Positions 10,440-20,985 of a DNA stretch of 64,000 nucleotides are shown in pieces. Both the position numbers and the translations under genes were made by a program. The DNA is from Achatina immaculata. Its lineage: Eukaryota > Mollusca > Gastropoda > Stylommatophora > Achatinidae. The notes beneath the pieces were generated by a model, which saw nothing but the letters and a program-made list of their open reading frames with translations, did no database searches and was not told where the DNA came from. The stretch covers positions 2,157,895 through 2,221,894 of the forward strand of contig CM019714.1 of assembly GCA_009760885.1 (NCBI GenBank), given 5' to 3'. Each line of letters opens with the position of its first letter. Position 1 is the stretch's first letter.

Positions 10440-12115
10440 GTGTCGCTTCTAGCAGTTTCTACAATGGTTTTTGTGTGTCACTTCTAGCAATGTTGTGCTG
10501 CGTGTTACTTCTAGCAATGTGTGATGTGTGTTACTCCTAGCAATGTGTGCTGTATGTCATTTCTAGCAATGTGTGATGTGTATTATTTAGCAATGTGTTG
10601 TGCTGTGTGTTACCTCTAGCACTGTTGCGCTGTGTGTTACTTCTAGCAATGTGTGCTGTTAGTCATTTCTAGCAATGTGTGTTTTTTTGTATTACTTCCA
10701 GCGATGATATGCTGTGTGTTACTTCTAGCAGTGTGTGCTTTGTGTTGCTTCTAGCAATGTTGTACTGTATGTCACTTCCAGCAATACGTGCTGTGTGTCG
10801 CTTCTAGCAATGTTGTGCTGTGTGTCGCTTCTAGCAATGGTGTGCTGTGTGTCGTTTCTAGCAATATGTACTGTGTTTCAATTTATTTTAGCAATGTGTG
10901 ATGTGTGTGGTTCTACCAATGTTGTGCTTTGTGTCACTACTAGCAATGTTGTGCTGTGTGTCACTTCTAATAATGTGTGCTGTGTGTGATTCTAGCAACA
11001 TGTGCTGTGTGTTGCTCCTAGCAATGTGTGCTATGTGTCACTTCTAGCAAGATTGTGCTGTGTGTTTCTTCTAGCAATGTGTGCTGTGTGCTTTTTCTCG
11101 TAATGTGTGCTGTGTGTTAGTTCTAGCATTGTGTGTTCTGTGTCCCTTATAGCAATGTTGACCTTTGCGTCACTTCCAGCAATGTTTGCTCTGTGTCACT
11201 ACTACCAGTGTTGTGCTATTTGTCATTTGTAGCAATGTTGTGCTGCATGTTACACCTAGCAGTGTTTCTATATGTCGCTTCTAGCAATGTTTTCTTGTGG
11301 TTTACTTCTAGCAATGTGTATTGTGTGTTACTTCTAGCAATGAGTGCTGTGTATTACTTCTAACAATGCTGTGCTGTGTGTCACTTCTATCAATGTGTAC
11401 TGTATGTTACTTCTAGCAATGTGTGCTGTATGTTACTTCTAGCAATGTGTACTGTATGTTACTTCTAGCAATGTGTGCTGTTTGTTACTTCTAGCAATAT
11501 GTACTGTATGTTACTTCTAGCAATGTGTGCTGTATGTTACTTCTAGCAATGTGTACTGTATATTACTTCTAGCAATGTGTACTGTATGTTACTTCTAGCA
11601 ATGTGTGCTACTTCTAGCAATATGTACTGTATGTTACTTCTAGCAATGTGTGCTACTTCTAGCAATGTGTGCTGTATGTTACTTCTAGCAATGTGTGCTG
11701 TATGTTACTTCTAGCAATGTGTGCTACTTCTAGCAATGTGTGCTGTATGTTACTTCTAGCAATGTGTGCGGCTTCTAGCAATGTATGTTACTTCTAGCAA
11801 TGTGTGCTGTATGTTACTTCTAGCAATGTGTGCTACTTCTAGCAATATGTACTACTTCTAGCAATGTGTGCTACTTCTAGCAATATGTACTACTTCTAGC
11901 AATATGACTACTTCTAGCAACGTGTGCTACTTCTAGCAATGTGTGCTGTATGGTACTTCTAGCAATGTGTGCTACTTCTAGCAATGTGTGCTACTTCTAG
12001 CAATATGTACTACTTCTAGCAATATGTACTACTCCTATCAATGTGTACTACTTCTAGCAATGTGTACTACTCCTAGCAATGTGTGCTACTTCTAGCAATG
12101 TGTGTTGTGTCAAAT
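10440..12115. repeat. 26-bp minisatellite, 1.7 kb (more than 60 copies)
   Basis: Core acttctagcaatgtgtgctg is found throughout. The left part (10440-11390) is degenerate. The right part (11390-12115) is homogeneous and contains a shortened form of about 19 bp lacking gtatgtt, interspersed with the full unit. This looks like ongoing unit-length evolution from left to right. Confidence 0.95.
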
Positions 12116-12269
12116 CTGACCGATAACCGTGTTGAGGACAAAAAAAGACTCCTGTAAAAAGTGAAGATAACTTCAGCACAGAAATTGTGACACTTTTTCT
12201 CTACGTCTCTTTCTCCCCCCTTCCCCCTATCTCTCTTCCTCCCTTCCCCATCCGCCCCCCACCCCCGCA

Positions 12270-12306
<37 letters not shown>

Positions 12307-12398
12307 GAGTAAATGGAATTCCGGTTATGAAACTGGATTTTCTCTTGGACATCGCGCGACCTTTCGTCAGCAAATTCAATGTATAATTAATTATAGGG
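12116..12398. other. Short single-copy stretch with CT/CA microsatellite
   Basis: Pyrimidine-rich from about 12195, with a (CT)n then (CA)n tract at 12268-12306. No gene recognised. Confidence 0.6.
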
Positions 12399-12640
12399 AT
12401 CAAGGTTTCTCAAGCTATGTACGGAATTAAGAGATCAATGTTTCTCAAGTTGTGTAGGGAAGTAAAAGACCAAGGTTTCTCAAGCTCTCTAGGGAAGTAA
12501 GAGATCAATGTTTCTCAAGTTGTGTAGGGAAGTAAGAGATCAATGTTTCTCAAGTTGTGTAGGTAAGTAAAAGACCAAGGTTTCTCAAGCTCTGTAGGGA
12601 AGTAAGAGATCAATGTTTCTCAAGTTGTGTAGGGAAGTGA
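12399..12640. repeat. 35-bp minisatellite, array 1, next to LINE C
   Basis: Unit contains agagatcaatgtttctcaag and ttgtgtagggaagta, about 7 copies. The last copy runs seamlessly into LINE C at ggaagtgaatgctgg. The unit can be aligned with the LINE C coding sequence just upstream of that point (taagagtaatgttctaagtg ... ggaagtgaatg at 44004-44043). It may therefore be an amplified LINE C segment. The same unit forms array 2 at 14250-15290. Confidence 0.93.
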
Positions 12641-13045
12641 ATGCATGCTGGAAAATCACCAAAACCATAGAAAACAAGCTGAATTCTTTCCAGACTAAAT
12701 GTTTACGAGGAAGTAGAAAAATATTTTTGGTCAAACATCATAAGAAATAACATCTTATTAGCAGAAATCCAGATGAAACCACTGACAACAATTATTAAGG
12801 AAAGACGCTGGCGATGGTTGGGACATGTGCTCCGAATGACTGACAACTCACTACCAAAAATAGCACTAAGATGGACACCACAGGGGTAAAGAAGTAAGAG
12901 TAGAGCAAAAAAGACACGAAGAAGAACAACAGAGAGGATATTGAGCAACAGAGGGCTCAAGTGAGCAAGAATGGAAAAAACTAAAGGGCAGGCGTTTGTG
13001 GAAAACCCTTGCGGAAGCCACATGTGCCTTGGGCTCTTAAGGTTC
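12641..13045 (+). mobile_element. LINE C copy 1: RTE-like LINE 3' fragment
   Basis: Sequence is close to 44036-44440 (LINE C copy 2). It encodes the same C-terminal blocks in broken frames: CWKITKTIENKLNSFQTKC, RRWRWLGHVL and the terminal LWKTLAEA region. Numerous single-base changes and small indels destroy the frame. It ends in a GA-rich tail. Confidence 0.82.
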
Positions 13046-13120
13046 AGTGAGGAGGAGGAGAGAGAGAGAGAGGAAGAGTGAGGGAGAGAGAGAGGGAGAT
13101 AGAGAGAGAGGGGAGAGAGT
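13046..13120. repeat. GA-rich microsatellite
   Basis: (GA)n/GGAG-rich tract directly after the 3' end of LINE C copy 1. LINE C copy 2 is followed by the same kind of tract, so this is probably its 3' tail, since expanded. Confidence 0.75.
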
Positions 13121-13675
13121 TGAAGTCACTTGCACTTTAATCATTTTAAACTCCTGAAAACACAAGAAATATTTCTTCTTCCATGAACGTTTGCTCAAAA
13201 TGTAAACTATGAAAATGGCATTTATTCTTTAACTGCAGAAAGTAGGAAAACATTTCCAAAATAAACGTACGCGGCCATATAAAGTGCAGAATCACACCAA
13301 CAAAAATCTGCACAGAACGATAAATGGATTATTTCAAAATATAGCCTTATTATTTCTTGTCAGTAAAGGCACAAACAAGTCCAGCATAAGCCTTGTTTAA
13401 GGGCGCATTTGGGACTAGGCTGTTAGTCGATGTGACTTTATGTCGGCCGTTATAGGAGGAGATCAGCCACTAAGTGCAGTTCAGTAGCATCACTTGCTTC
13501 AGGTTACAAGATGAATAGACATGTTCCAAACAGGCAAATTAGGCACATTAGAAGCTGTGACGAAATTAATCACAAAATATAAATCACAACACATTAAATA
13601 AACAATTATAATCTAATAATTCTTCACTGATACGCAAAAACTAACATATATACGCATACATGTGAGCTACAGTGC
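13121..13675. other. Non-repetitive stretch, no gene recognised
   Basis: About 550 bp without tandem repeats or recognisable protein similarity. Confidence 0.4.
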
Positions 13676-13832
13676 TGTATTTCAAATGGCGTATATATAG
13701 CGTCGGTCTTCTAATCCAGTGGTACCGTGTGCAAGTCTCAGTAGTGGGGAATTTTGTCTGGTACACACCAAAAAGTCCCCGTGTTGACTCGGCCTCTAAA
13801 ACTTGATACCAGAGAAATCTAGAAAGATACAT
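13676..13832 (+). mobile_element. tRNA-Arg(TCT)-like SINE
   Basis: The head (about 13686-13745) resembles a degenerate tRNA-Arg. It has a D-arm-like atggcgtatatatagcg, an anticodon stem-loop cggtcttctaatccag with a TCT anticodon, and a T-arm-like ccgtgtgcaagtctcagtag. It lacks a normal acceptor stem and continues into about 90 bp of unrelated sequence (ggggaattttgtctggtac onward). That is the layout of a tRNA-derived SINE and not of a functional tRNA gene. No second copy is in the window. Confidence 0.5.
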
Positions 13833-13834
13833 GC

Positions 13835-14087
13835 GGCCAGACGTGACACTGACCACATCAGACAGACGTGACACTGACCACATCAACCAGACGTGACACT
13901 GACCACATCAGCCAGACGTGACACTGACCACATCAGACAGACGTGACACTGACCACATCAGCCAGACGTGACACTGACCACATCAGCCAGACGTGACACT
14001 GACCACATTAGCCAGTCGTGACACTGACCACATCAACCAGACGTGACACTGACCACATCAGCCAGACGTGACACTGACCACATCACA
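13835..14087. repeat. 25-bp minisatellite (about 10 copies)
   Basis: Unit is gccagacgtgacactgacca plus catca. Copies are almost identical; gac/gcc/aac alternates at the start. Confidence 0.95.
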
Positions 14088-14249
14088 CTTTCATGCGCCC
14101 AAAGTCTTGTGAATTAAGACCTAACATAGTATCTCCATGGAAACAGAGATTTGACCTTTTGTTTTCAGATATGTATAACATGTTTCTATATAGCTGCTAG
14201 TGTCAACGTAATCGATAAGCAAGCGGCCTCAGCAAGCCGTATCTGACAT
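14088..14249. other. Short single-copy spacer
   Basis: Nothing recognised. Confidence 0.3.
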
Positions 14250-15290
14250 TTTTCCCAAGCTCTGTAGGGAAGTAAGAGATCAATGTTTCTCAAGTTGTGT
14301 AGGGAAGTAATAGATCAAGGCTTCTCAAGTTGTGTAGGGAAGTAAGAGATCAATGTTTCTCAAGTTGTGTATGGAAGTAAAAGACCAAGGTTTCTCAAGC
14401 TCTGTAGGGAAGTAAGAGATCAATGTTTCTCAAGTTGTGTAGGGAAGTAAGAGATCAATGTTTCTCAAATTGTGTAGGGAAGTAAAAGACAAGGTTTCTC
14501 AAGCTCTGTAGGGAAGTAAGAGATCAATGTTTCTCAAGTTGTGTAGGGAAGTAAGAGATCAATGTTTCTCAAGTTGTGTAGGGAAGTAAAAGACCAAGGT
14601 TTCTCAAGCTCTGTAGGGAAGTAAGAGATCAATGTTTCTCAAGTTGTGTATGGAAGTAATAGATCAAGGCTTCTCAAGTTGTGTAGGGAAGTAAGAGATC
14701 AATGTTTCTCAAGTTGTGTATGGAAGTAAAAGACCAAGGTTTCTCAAGCTCTGTAGGGAAGTAAAAGATCAATGTTTCTCAAGTTGTGTAGGGAAGTAAG
14801 AGATCAATGTTTCTCAAGTTGTGTAGGGAAGTAAAAGACAAGGTTTCTCAAACTCTGTAGGGAAGTAAGAGATCAATGTTTCTCAAGTTGTGTAGGGAAG
14901 TAAGAGATCAATGTTTCTCAAGCTCTGTAGGGAAGTAAGAGATCAATGTTTCTCAAGTTGTGTAGGGAAGTAAAAGACCAAGGTTTCTCAAGCTCTGTAG
15001 GGAAGTAAGAGATCAATGTTTCTCAAGTTGTGTATGGAAGTAATAGATCAAGGCTTCTCAAGTTGTGTAGGTAAGTAAGAGATCAATGTTTCTCAAGATG
15101 TGTAGGGAAGTAAAAGACCAAGGTTTCTCAAGCTCTGTAGGGAAGTAAGAGATCAATGTTTCTCAAGTTGTGTATGGAAGTAATAGATCAAGGCTTCTCA
15201 AGTTGTGTAGGGAAGTAAGAGATCAAGGTTTCTCAAGCTTTGTAGGGAAGTAAGAGATCAACACTTCTCAAGTTGTGTAGAGATGTAACT
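14250..15290. repeat. 35-bp minisatellite, array 2 (about 30 copies)
   Basis: Same unit as 12399-12640. Variant units (caatgtttctcaagttgtgt, aaggtttctcaagctctgt, aaggcttctcaagttgtgt) recur in blocks of 3-5, so the array grew by multi-unit duplication. Confidence 0.95.
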
Positions 15291-15569
15291 TACTATCTAG
15301 TGCCAACAGTCAAGTACACATACACAAGTAAACTAGGACTGATCACGCAAGATGGCGACAGACGACTGTCATGGAGAACATTGTCTGTTTTGGAGCGGAC
15401 GAAGTGTGGGATAATGCTGCTCATGCTGACATGTGTCAGCAGCCTGTCATGTAGGATAATGTTGCTCGTGCAAGGACCTGTGTCAGCAGCCTGTCATGTA
15501 GGATAATCAGATAATGGACTTGTAAATAATTAACAAAACTGAGTTTACATTATAACCAGGCCATGTATT
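15291..15569. other. Single-copy stretch with a short direct duplication
   Basis: Contains two imperfect copies of an approximately 48-bp segment (tgtcagcagcctgtcatgta at about 15435 and 15481). No gene recognised. Confidence 0.5.
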
Positions 15570-16010
15570 ATACAAAAGTTCTAAGCACAAAAACCAAGTT
15601 AAGATTATTCAATTCAAAGATAATATCCACCCTCATTTATGCATGTGAAAGCTGGAAAACAACTAAAGAAATAGAAAATACTCAGCATCAAGTGAGACGA
15701 ATTCATGAACAATGCAGAGATAAGACAGATGAGCGAACAACAACCAGTCTCATGGGTGATCAGGAAAAGGAGATGGACATATATTAGTCACTTGACGAGA
15801 AGAAATGATCAGAGAATCCCAAAACAAGCTATCAAGTGGAACACAACAGGCCGAAGAAACTCTGAAGAGGACAATGTTAAGAGAGGCCAAATTAATAGAC
15901 ATAAAATCCCTTGATGAGGTTGAAGACAGGAAAAATTGGCGAACTACCTTGCGAGCCTGATGTGACGTTTAACGGCACGGGAAGGATATAAGATATAAGA
16001 TTATATGTAT
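15570..16010 (+). mobile_element. LINE B copy b: RTE-like LINE 3' fragment
   Basis: Encodes STKTKLRLFNSKIISTLIYA, CESWKTTKEIE, QQPVSWVIRKRRWTY and KQAIKWNTTGRR, matching LINE B copy a. The frame is lost around 15700 and again in the arginine-rich stretch, where about 11 codons are deleted. It ends in gatataagatataagatt, the typical tail of this family. Confidence 0.85.
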
Positions 16011-16074
16011 TGTTTAGCAACGGGTGATGACTTTGTGCAGTGGTACACGTAGGTTGATGATGATCAATACTAGC

Positions 16075-16562
16075 AAGAGAATTCTGTTGTGTGATCTCAC
16101 AGCTGGTACGCTTACCTGGAGTGTAAGAGAATTCTGTTGTGTGATCTCACAGCTGGTACGCTTACCTGGAGTGTAAGAGAATTCTGTTGTGTGATCTCAC
16201 AGCTGGTATGCTTACCTGGAGTGTAAGAGAATTCTGTTGTGTGATCTCACAGCTGGTACACTTACCTGGAGTGTAAGAGAATTCTGTTGTGTGATCTCAC
16301 AGCTGGTACGCTTACCTGGAGTGTAAGAGAATTCTGTTGTGTGATCTCACAGCTGGTACGCTTACCTGGAGTGTAAGAGAATTCTGTTGTGTGATCTCAC
16401 AGCTGGTACGCTTACCTGGAGTGTAAGAGAATTCTGTTGTGTGATCTCACAGCTGGTACGCTTACCTGGAGTGTAAGAGAATTCTGTTGTGTGATCTCAC
16501 AGCTGGTACGCTTACCTGGAGTGTAAGAGAATTCTGTTGTGTGATCTCACAGCTGGTACGCC
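16075..16562. repeat. 50-bp minisatellite (about 10 copies)
   Basis: Unit contains agaattctgttgtgtgatct and cacagctggtacgcttacct. Copies are nearly identical (one tatg and one taca variant), so the array is young. Each unit holds a short inverted repeat, cttac...gtaag. Confidence 0.95.
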
Positions 16563-16604
16563 TGCTTCACGATCCACCTCCGAAGCGTACTCAGCTTTTC
16601 ATAA

Positions 16605-16757
16605 TAAAACTCTGCCATTATTATCCTCTAGGGCCATTATTGATGCCATTATTATGGATCCCCGTACAATTATTGTAGTCCCTGATGCCGTTACTGTGGA
16701 CCCTGATGCCATTATTGTGGACCCTGATGCCATTATTGTGGACCCTGACGCCGTTAA
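16605..16757. repeat. 21-bp minisatellite (about 6 copies)
   Basis: Unit is gaccctgatgccattattgt with degenerate flanking copies. At 21 bp it keeps short frames open. Confidence 0.85.
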
Positions 16758-17469
16758 TTTTGTTTAAAAAAATTCCATTGTCGTCCCAGAAAACTGTAGG
16801 CATCATTTCTGAGTTCTAAAATGTTTGTTTGAATTTCCTGATAAAAGGGACAGCGACTGTAGTAAAACTGGTTTAAATAATAAAGGTAGATAGAGGTGTA
16901 TGGTGTAGTTTTACAAAGTGAGGGAGGGAGTGAGTAAAATGAGAAAAAAAGAATAGAAAGTATGAGAATGTATAAATGAAAAACATACAACATCCGATAT
17001 TTTGGCGTGAGCCTTTTTTTAGGATTACATGCACAAACGAGATTAAAAAAAAACAATAAAACGGAGAACTTATCTTAATATGGCCTCCTCCAGAAGTAGG
17101 AAACAAAAATGCGTGTCTTAGAAGATGCATAGAGACCACGCGGGCCACACAAAGGATACGTCGATAGAGCCAAGTGTAAAGAAGAGGTGGAGAGAGAGGA
17201 AGAAAACAAGTGGTAGAAAGGGGTGGGGGGTGGAAGGTAATAGAAACATGATAGCCAATAGAGGAGAAGGTGTCGGGAGGGGGGAAAGAGGGGAGGGAAA
17301 AGGGGACGTGGAGAAATAATGAATGAAGAACATAAACACCTGCAGGGAGAAAAATGTAAAACTGGTGAATAGGACAAGACTCTATAAACACCAATATGTT
17401 GCTAGAGAAGAAAAGAGAAAGTAGAGTAAAAAAAAACGGGGGGAGGGGGAAGTGGAACAACTAAAGAAG

Positions 17470-17818
17470 TTACAGAAAGCTGAAGACATTGTTAATTCCA
17501 GCTGGGTGGAGACAGCCAGCCTGGAAAATAAGGCGCTGTTCTAGGACCCTCCGAGATCGTACATCAGCAGAACAAGAGCGGATCGCACTAACAGAAATGT
17601 CCTGTTTTCCCTTGTGGTTGCTAAGGCAAAAATGTTTAGCCACAGGTGTCCAGGCCCTCTTAGAAATATCGTTAAGATGCTGGTACAAACAATCTCATAA
17701 GCGCAAATTGGTCTCCCCTATCTACTTCATACCACAAAGTTTGCACATAATAGCATAAATAACACTGCGTGAAGTGCAGGTGAAACCCTCCTCAACTGAT
17801 AACGTGGACCTAGGGAAG
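17470..17818 (-). pseudogene. GIY-YIG endonuclease fragment of a Penelope-like element
   Basis: In one reverse frame the segment reads STLSVEEGFTCTSRSVIYAI, then MCKLCGMK, a stop, IGETNLRL, a stop, then DCLYQHLNDISKRAWTPVAK. Further on are HFCLSNHKGKQDISV, VLEQRLIFQAGC and LHPAGINNVFSFL. VIYAI and (Y)IGET are the GIY and YIG halves of the domain. The downstream H.N.I...TPVA.HF..SNH and final LHPxGIN blocks are typical of PLE endonucleases. The YIG tyrosine codon is TAG and a following arginine-like codon is TGA, so it is dead. Homing-endonuclease origin is less likely given the PLE-type C-terminus. Confidence 0.75.
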
Positions 17819-18034
17819 GAGGCTATCATGTTTCTATTGCCTTCCCCCCCCCTTTCTAGCACTTGTTTTCCTCCTCTCTCTCTCCACCTCTTCTTTACGA
17901 TTGGCTCTATCGGCGTATCCTTTGTGTGACCCGCGTGGTCCCTATGTATCTTCTAAGATACGCATTTCTGTTTCCTACTTATGGATGAGGCTATATTAAG
18001 ATAATTTCTTCGTTTAGTTATTTGTTTTTGTCTC

Positions 18035-18080
18035 GCTGTGTATGTAATCCTCGAAAAAGGCTCAAGCCGAAATATCAGAT
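18035..18080 (+). other. Hammerhead-like hairpin in PLE terminal region
   Basis: The segment aaggctcaagccgaaatatc has a GGCT/AGCC stem followed by GAAA, the order expected at stem II and the GAAA box of the hammerhead ribozymes reported in PLE terminal repeats. The CTGATGA box expected just 5' is not intact (ctcgaaa). I read it as a decayed ribozyme. Related versions lie on the minus strand near 17000-17030 and 35700-35730. Confidence 0.35.
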
Positions 18081-18244
18081 GTTGTATGTTTTTCATTTAT
18101 ACATTCTCATACTTTCTATTCGTTTTTTTCTCACTTTACTCACTCCCTCTGCCACTTTGTAAAACTTCACCATACACCTCTGTCTGACCTTATTATTTGA
18201 ATTTCCTTGTCTTGTTTGGAGATTTAGTGCACATGCACTGTTTG

Positions 18245-18325
18245 AACTGCTCCATCTCTACGTTCACGAGCTGAACCCAAGTCTCGTCCCTGGTTACGAG
18301 CTGAACCCAAGTCTCGTCCCTGGTT
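18245..18325. repeat. 34-bp direct duplication (2 copies)
   Basis: gagctgaacccaagtctcgt followed by ccctggttac, repeated twice in a row. Confidence 0.9.
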
Positions 18326-18384
18326 ACGTGATTTTGTCGAGAAACCCCTCCCCCTCTTCCTAGTAGGAACGTAAAGTCCCTTCT

Positions 18385-19225
18385 ATGGACGAAGGTCAAT
18401 CAGCTGTTTTGTGAAGGTCAGTCAGATGGTTTGTGAAGGTCAATCAGCTGTTTTGTGAAGGTCAGTCAGATGGTTTGTGAAGGTCAATCAGATGGTTTGT
18501 GAAGGTCAATCAGATGTTTTGTGAACTCAGTCAGCTGTTTTGTGAAGGTCAGTCAGCTGTTTTGTGAAGGTCAGTCAGATGGTTTGTGAAGGTCAGTCAC
18601 TTATCTGTGAAGGTCAGTCATTTGTTCTGTGAAGGTCAGTCACTTGTTCTGTGAAGATCAGTCAGTTGTTCTGTGAAGGTCAGTCACTTGTTCTGTGAAG
18701 ATCAGTCAGTAGTTCTGTGAAGGTCAGTCAGTAGTTCTGTGAAGGTCAGTCAGTTGTTCTGTGAAGGTCAGTCACTTGTTCTGTGAAGGTCAGTCACTTG
18801 TTCTGTGGAGGCCAGTCAGTTGTTCTGTGAAGGCCAGTCAGTTGTTCTGTATAGGCCAGTCAGTTGTTCTGTGAAGGTCAGTCAGTAGTTCTGTGAAGGT
18901 CAGTCAGTTGTTCTGTGAAGGTCAGTCACTTGTTCTGTGAAGGTCAGTCACTTGTTCTGTGGAGGCCAGTCAGTTGTTCTGTGGAGGCCAGTCAGTTGGT
19001 CTGTGAAGGCCAGTCGTTCTGTGAAGGTCAGTCATTTGTTCTGTGGAGGCCAGTCAGTTGTTCTGTGGAGGCCAGTCAGTTGGTCTGTGGAGGCCAGTCA
19101 GTTGGTCTGTGAAGGCCAGTCAGTTGGTCTGTGGAGGCCAGTCAGTTGGTCTGTGGAGGCCAGTCAGTTGGTCTGTGGAGGCCAGTCAGTTGGTCCGTGG
19201 AGGCCAGTCAGTTGTTCTGTGGAGC
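18385..19225. repeat. 22-bp minisatellite (about 38 copies)
   Basis: Unit is ctgtgaaggtcagtcagttg plus tt. The left half has gaaggtc and the right half shifts to ggaggcc, a gradient of variants along the array. The mod-3 phase lets short frames appear; they are not genes. Confidence 0.95.
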
Positions 19226-19243
19226 AACCTTCACAGAGCTTGT

Positions 19244-19297
19244 GCTGGCTGAGTTTGGCTGAGTTTGGCTGAGTTTGGCTGAGTTTGGCTGAGTCTG
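19244..19297. repeat. 10-bp tandem repeat (5 copies)
   Basis: gctgagtttg repeated, ending in a gctgagtctg variant. Confidence 0.9.
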
Positions 19298-19379
19298 GTT
19301 TTTGGAAGTTTAAGGGAGTTTTATCAGAAAATCCTGAACCTGTGAAGGACTTTTTGAGCGATTTAATCACTCACAGCTG

Positions 19380-19532
19380 AGTGTCCCCCCACCCCTCCCC
19401 CCGGGTCCTCCCGTCCCAGCCTCCCTCCCCCTGGGTCCTCCCGTCCCAGCCTCCCTCCCCCTGGGTCCTCCCGTCCCAGCCTCCCTCCCCCTGGGTCCTC
19501 CCGTCCCAGCCTCCCCCCCCCCCGCCACATCA
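19380..19532. repeat. 30-bp C-rich minisatellite (about 5 copies)
   Basis: Unit is cctgggtcctcccgtcccag plus cctccctccc, with a period of 30 bp. The minus strand is G-rich. Confidence 0.92.
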
Positions 19533-19554
19533 TGCACATCTGTGTGCCAATCCT

Positions 19555-20985
19555 TGAAGTTTCTGCACCAGTACATAACAGACCTGTCACTCGTAAAGTT
19601 GTGGCCACACACACACACACAACCACCAGTACATAACAGACCTCTCACTCGTAAAGTTGTGGCCACACACACACACACAAAACCACCAGTACATGACAGA
19701 CCTGTCACTCGTAAAGTTGTGGCCAGCCACACACACACAACCACCAGTACATGACAGACCTGTCACTCGTAAAGTTGTGACCACACACACAAAACCACCA
19801 GTACATGACAGACCTGTCACTCGTAAAGTTGTGGCCACCCACACACACAAAACCACCAGTACATGACAGACCTGTCACTCGTAAAGTTGTGACCACACAC
19901 ACACACACACAACCACCAGTACATGACAGACCTGTCACTCGTAAAGTTGTGGCCACATACACACACACGCAAAACTACCAGTACATGACAGACCTGTCAC
20001 TCGTAAAGTTGTGACCACACACACACACACACACACAAAACCACCAGTACATGACAGACCTGTCACTCGTAAAGTTGTGACCACACACACACACACATAC
20101 AAAACCACCAGTACATAACAGACCTGTCACTCGTAAAGTTGTGACCACCCACACACAAAACCACCAGTACATGACAGACCTGTCACTCGTAAAGTTGGAC
20201 CACACACACACACCAACCACCAGTACTGACAGACCTGTCACTCGTAAAGTTGTGGCCACACCACACACACACAAAACCACCAGTACATGACAGACCTGTC
20301 ACTCGTAAAGTTGTGACCACACACACACACACACACACACAAAACCACCAGTACATGACAGACCTGTCACTCGTAAAGTTGGACCACACACACACACATA
20401 CAAAACCACCAGTACATAACAGACCTGTCACTCGTAAAGTTGTGACCACCCACACACACAACCACCAGTACATAACAGACCTGTCACTCGTAAAGCTGTG
20501 GCCACACACACACACAACCACCAGTACATAATAGACCTGTCACTCGTAAAGCTGTGGCCACCTGCACACACAAAACCACCAGTACATGACAGACCTGTCA
20601 CTCGTAAAGTTGTGGCCACACACACACACACAAAACCACCAGTACATGACAGACCTATCACTCGTAAAGTTGTGGCCACACACACACACAAAACCACCAG
20701 TACATGACAGACCTGTCACTCGTAAAGTTGTGGCCACACACACACACAACCACCGGTACATGACAAACCTGTCACTCGTAAAGTTGTGGCCACACACACA
20801 CACACAACCACCAGTGCATAACAGACCTATCACTCGTAAAGTTGTGGCCACACACACACACAACCACCGGTACATGACAGACCTGTCACTCGTAAAGTTG
20901 TGGCCACACACACACACACAAAACCACCAGTATATGACAGACCTATCACTCGTAAAGTTATGGTCACACACACGCACACAACATG
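19555..20985. repeat. About 60-bp minisatellite with embedded CA microsatellite (about 24 copies)
   Basis: Unit contains accaccagtacatgacagac and ctgtcactcgtaaagttgtg, then gccacacacaca of variable length. The CA part varies in length from copy to copy while the rest is well conserved. This is a compound micro/minisatellite. Confidence 0.95.

Larger units (their letters stand above)
16860..18205 (-). mobile_element. Penelope-like element remnant with inverted terminal regions
   Basis: Reverse-strand 3' part of a Penelope-like element (PLE). The GIY-YIG endonuclease segment (17818 to 17470) is followed by a 3' terminal region (17470 to 16870). A plus-oriented, inverted copy of that terminal region lies on the other side (17820-18205). 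The arms pair over about 380 bp: 16870-17258 against the reverse complement of 17820-18205. PLEs are known for inverted or tandem terminal repeats of this kind. The RT domain is missing. A closely related copy is at 35541-36390. Confidence 0.75.

Noticed and set aside
13686..13745. Functional tRNA-Arg gene
   Set aside because: There is no acceptor stem pairing, the A-box region is degraded, and the sequence continues into a non-tRNA body. It fits a SINE better.
16873..17460. 195-codon minus-strand frame in the Penelope 3' region
   Set aside because: Phe/Ser/Pro-rich translation of a pyrimidine-rich untranslated region. The related copy at 35.8 kb has frameshifts within it, so it is not under coding constraint.
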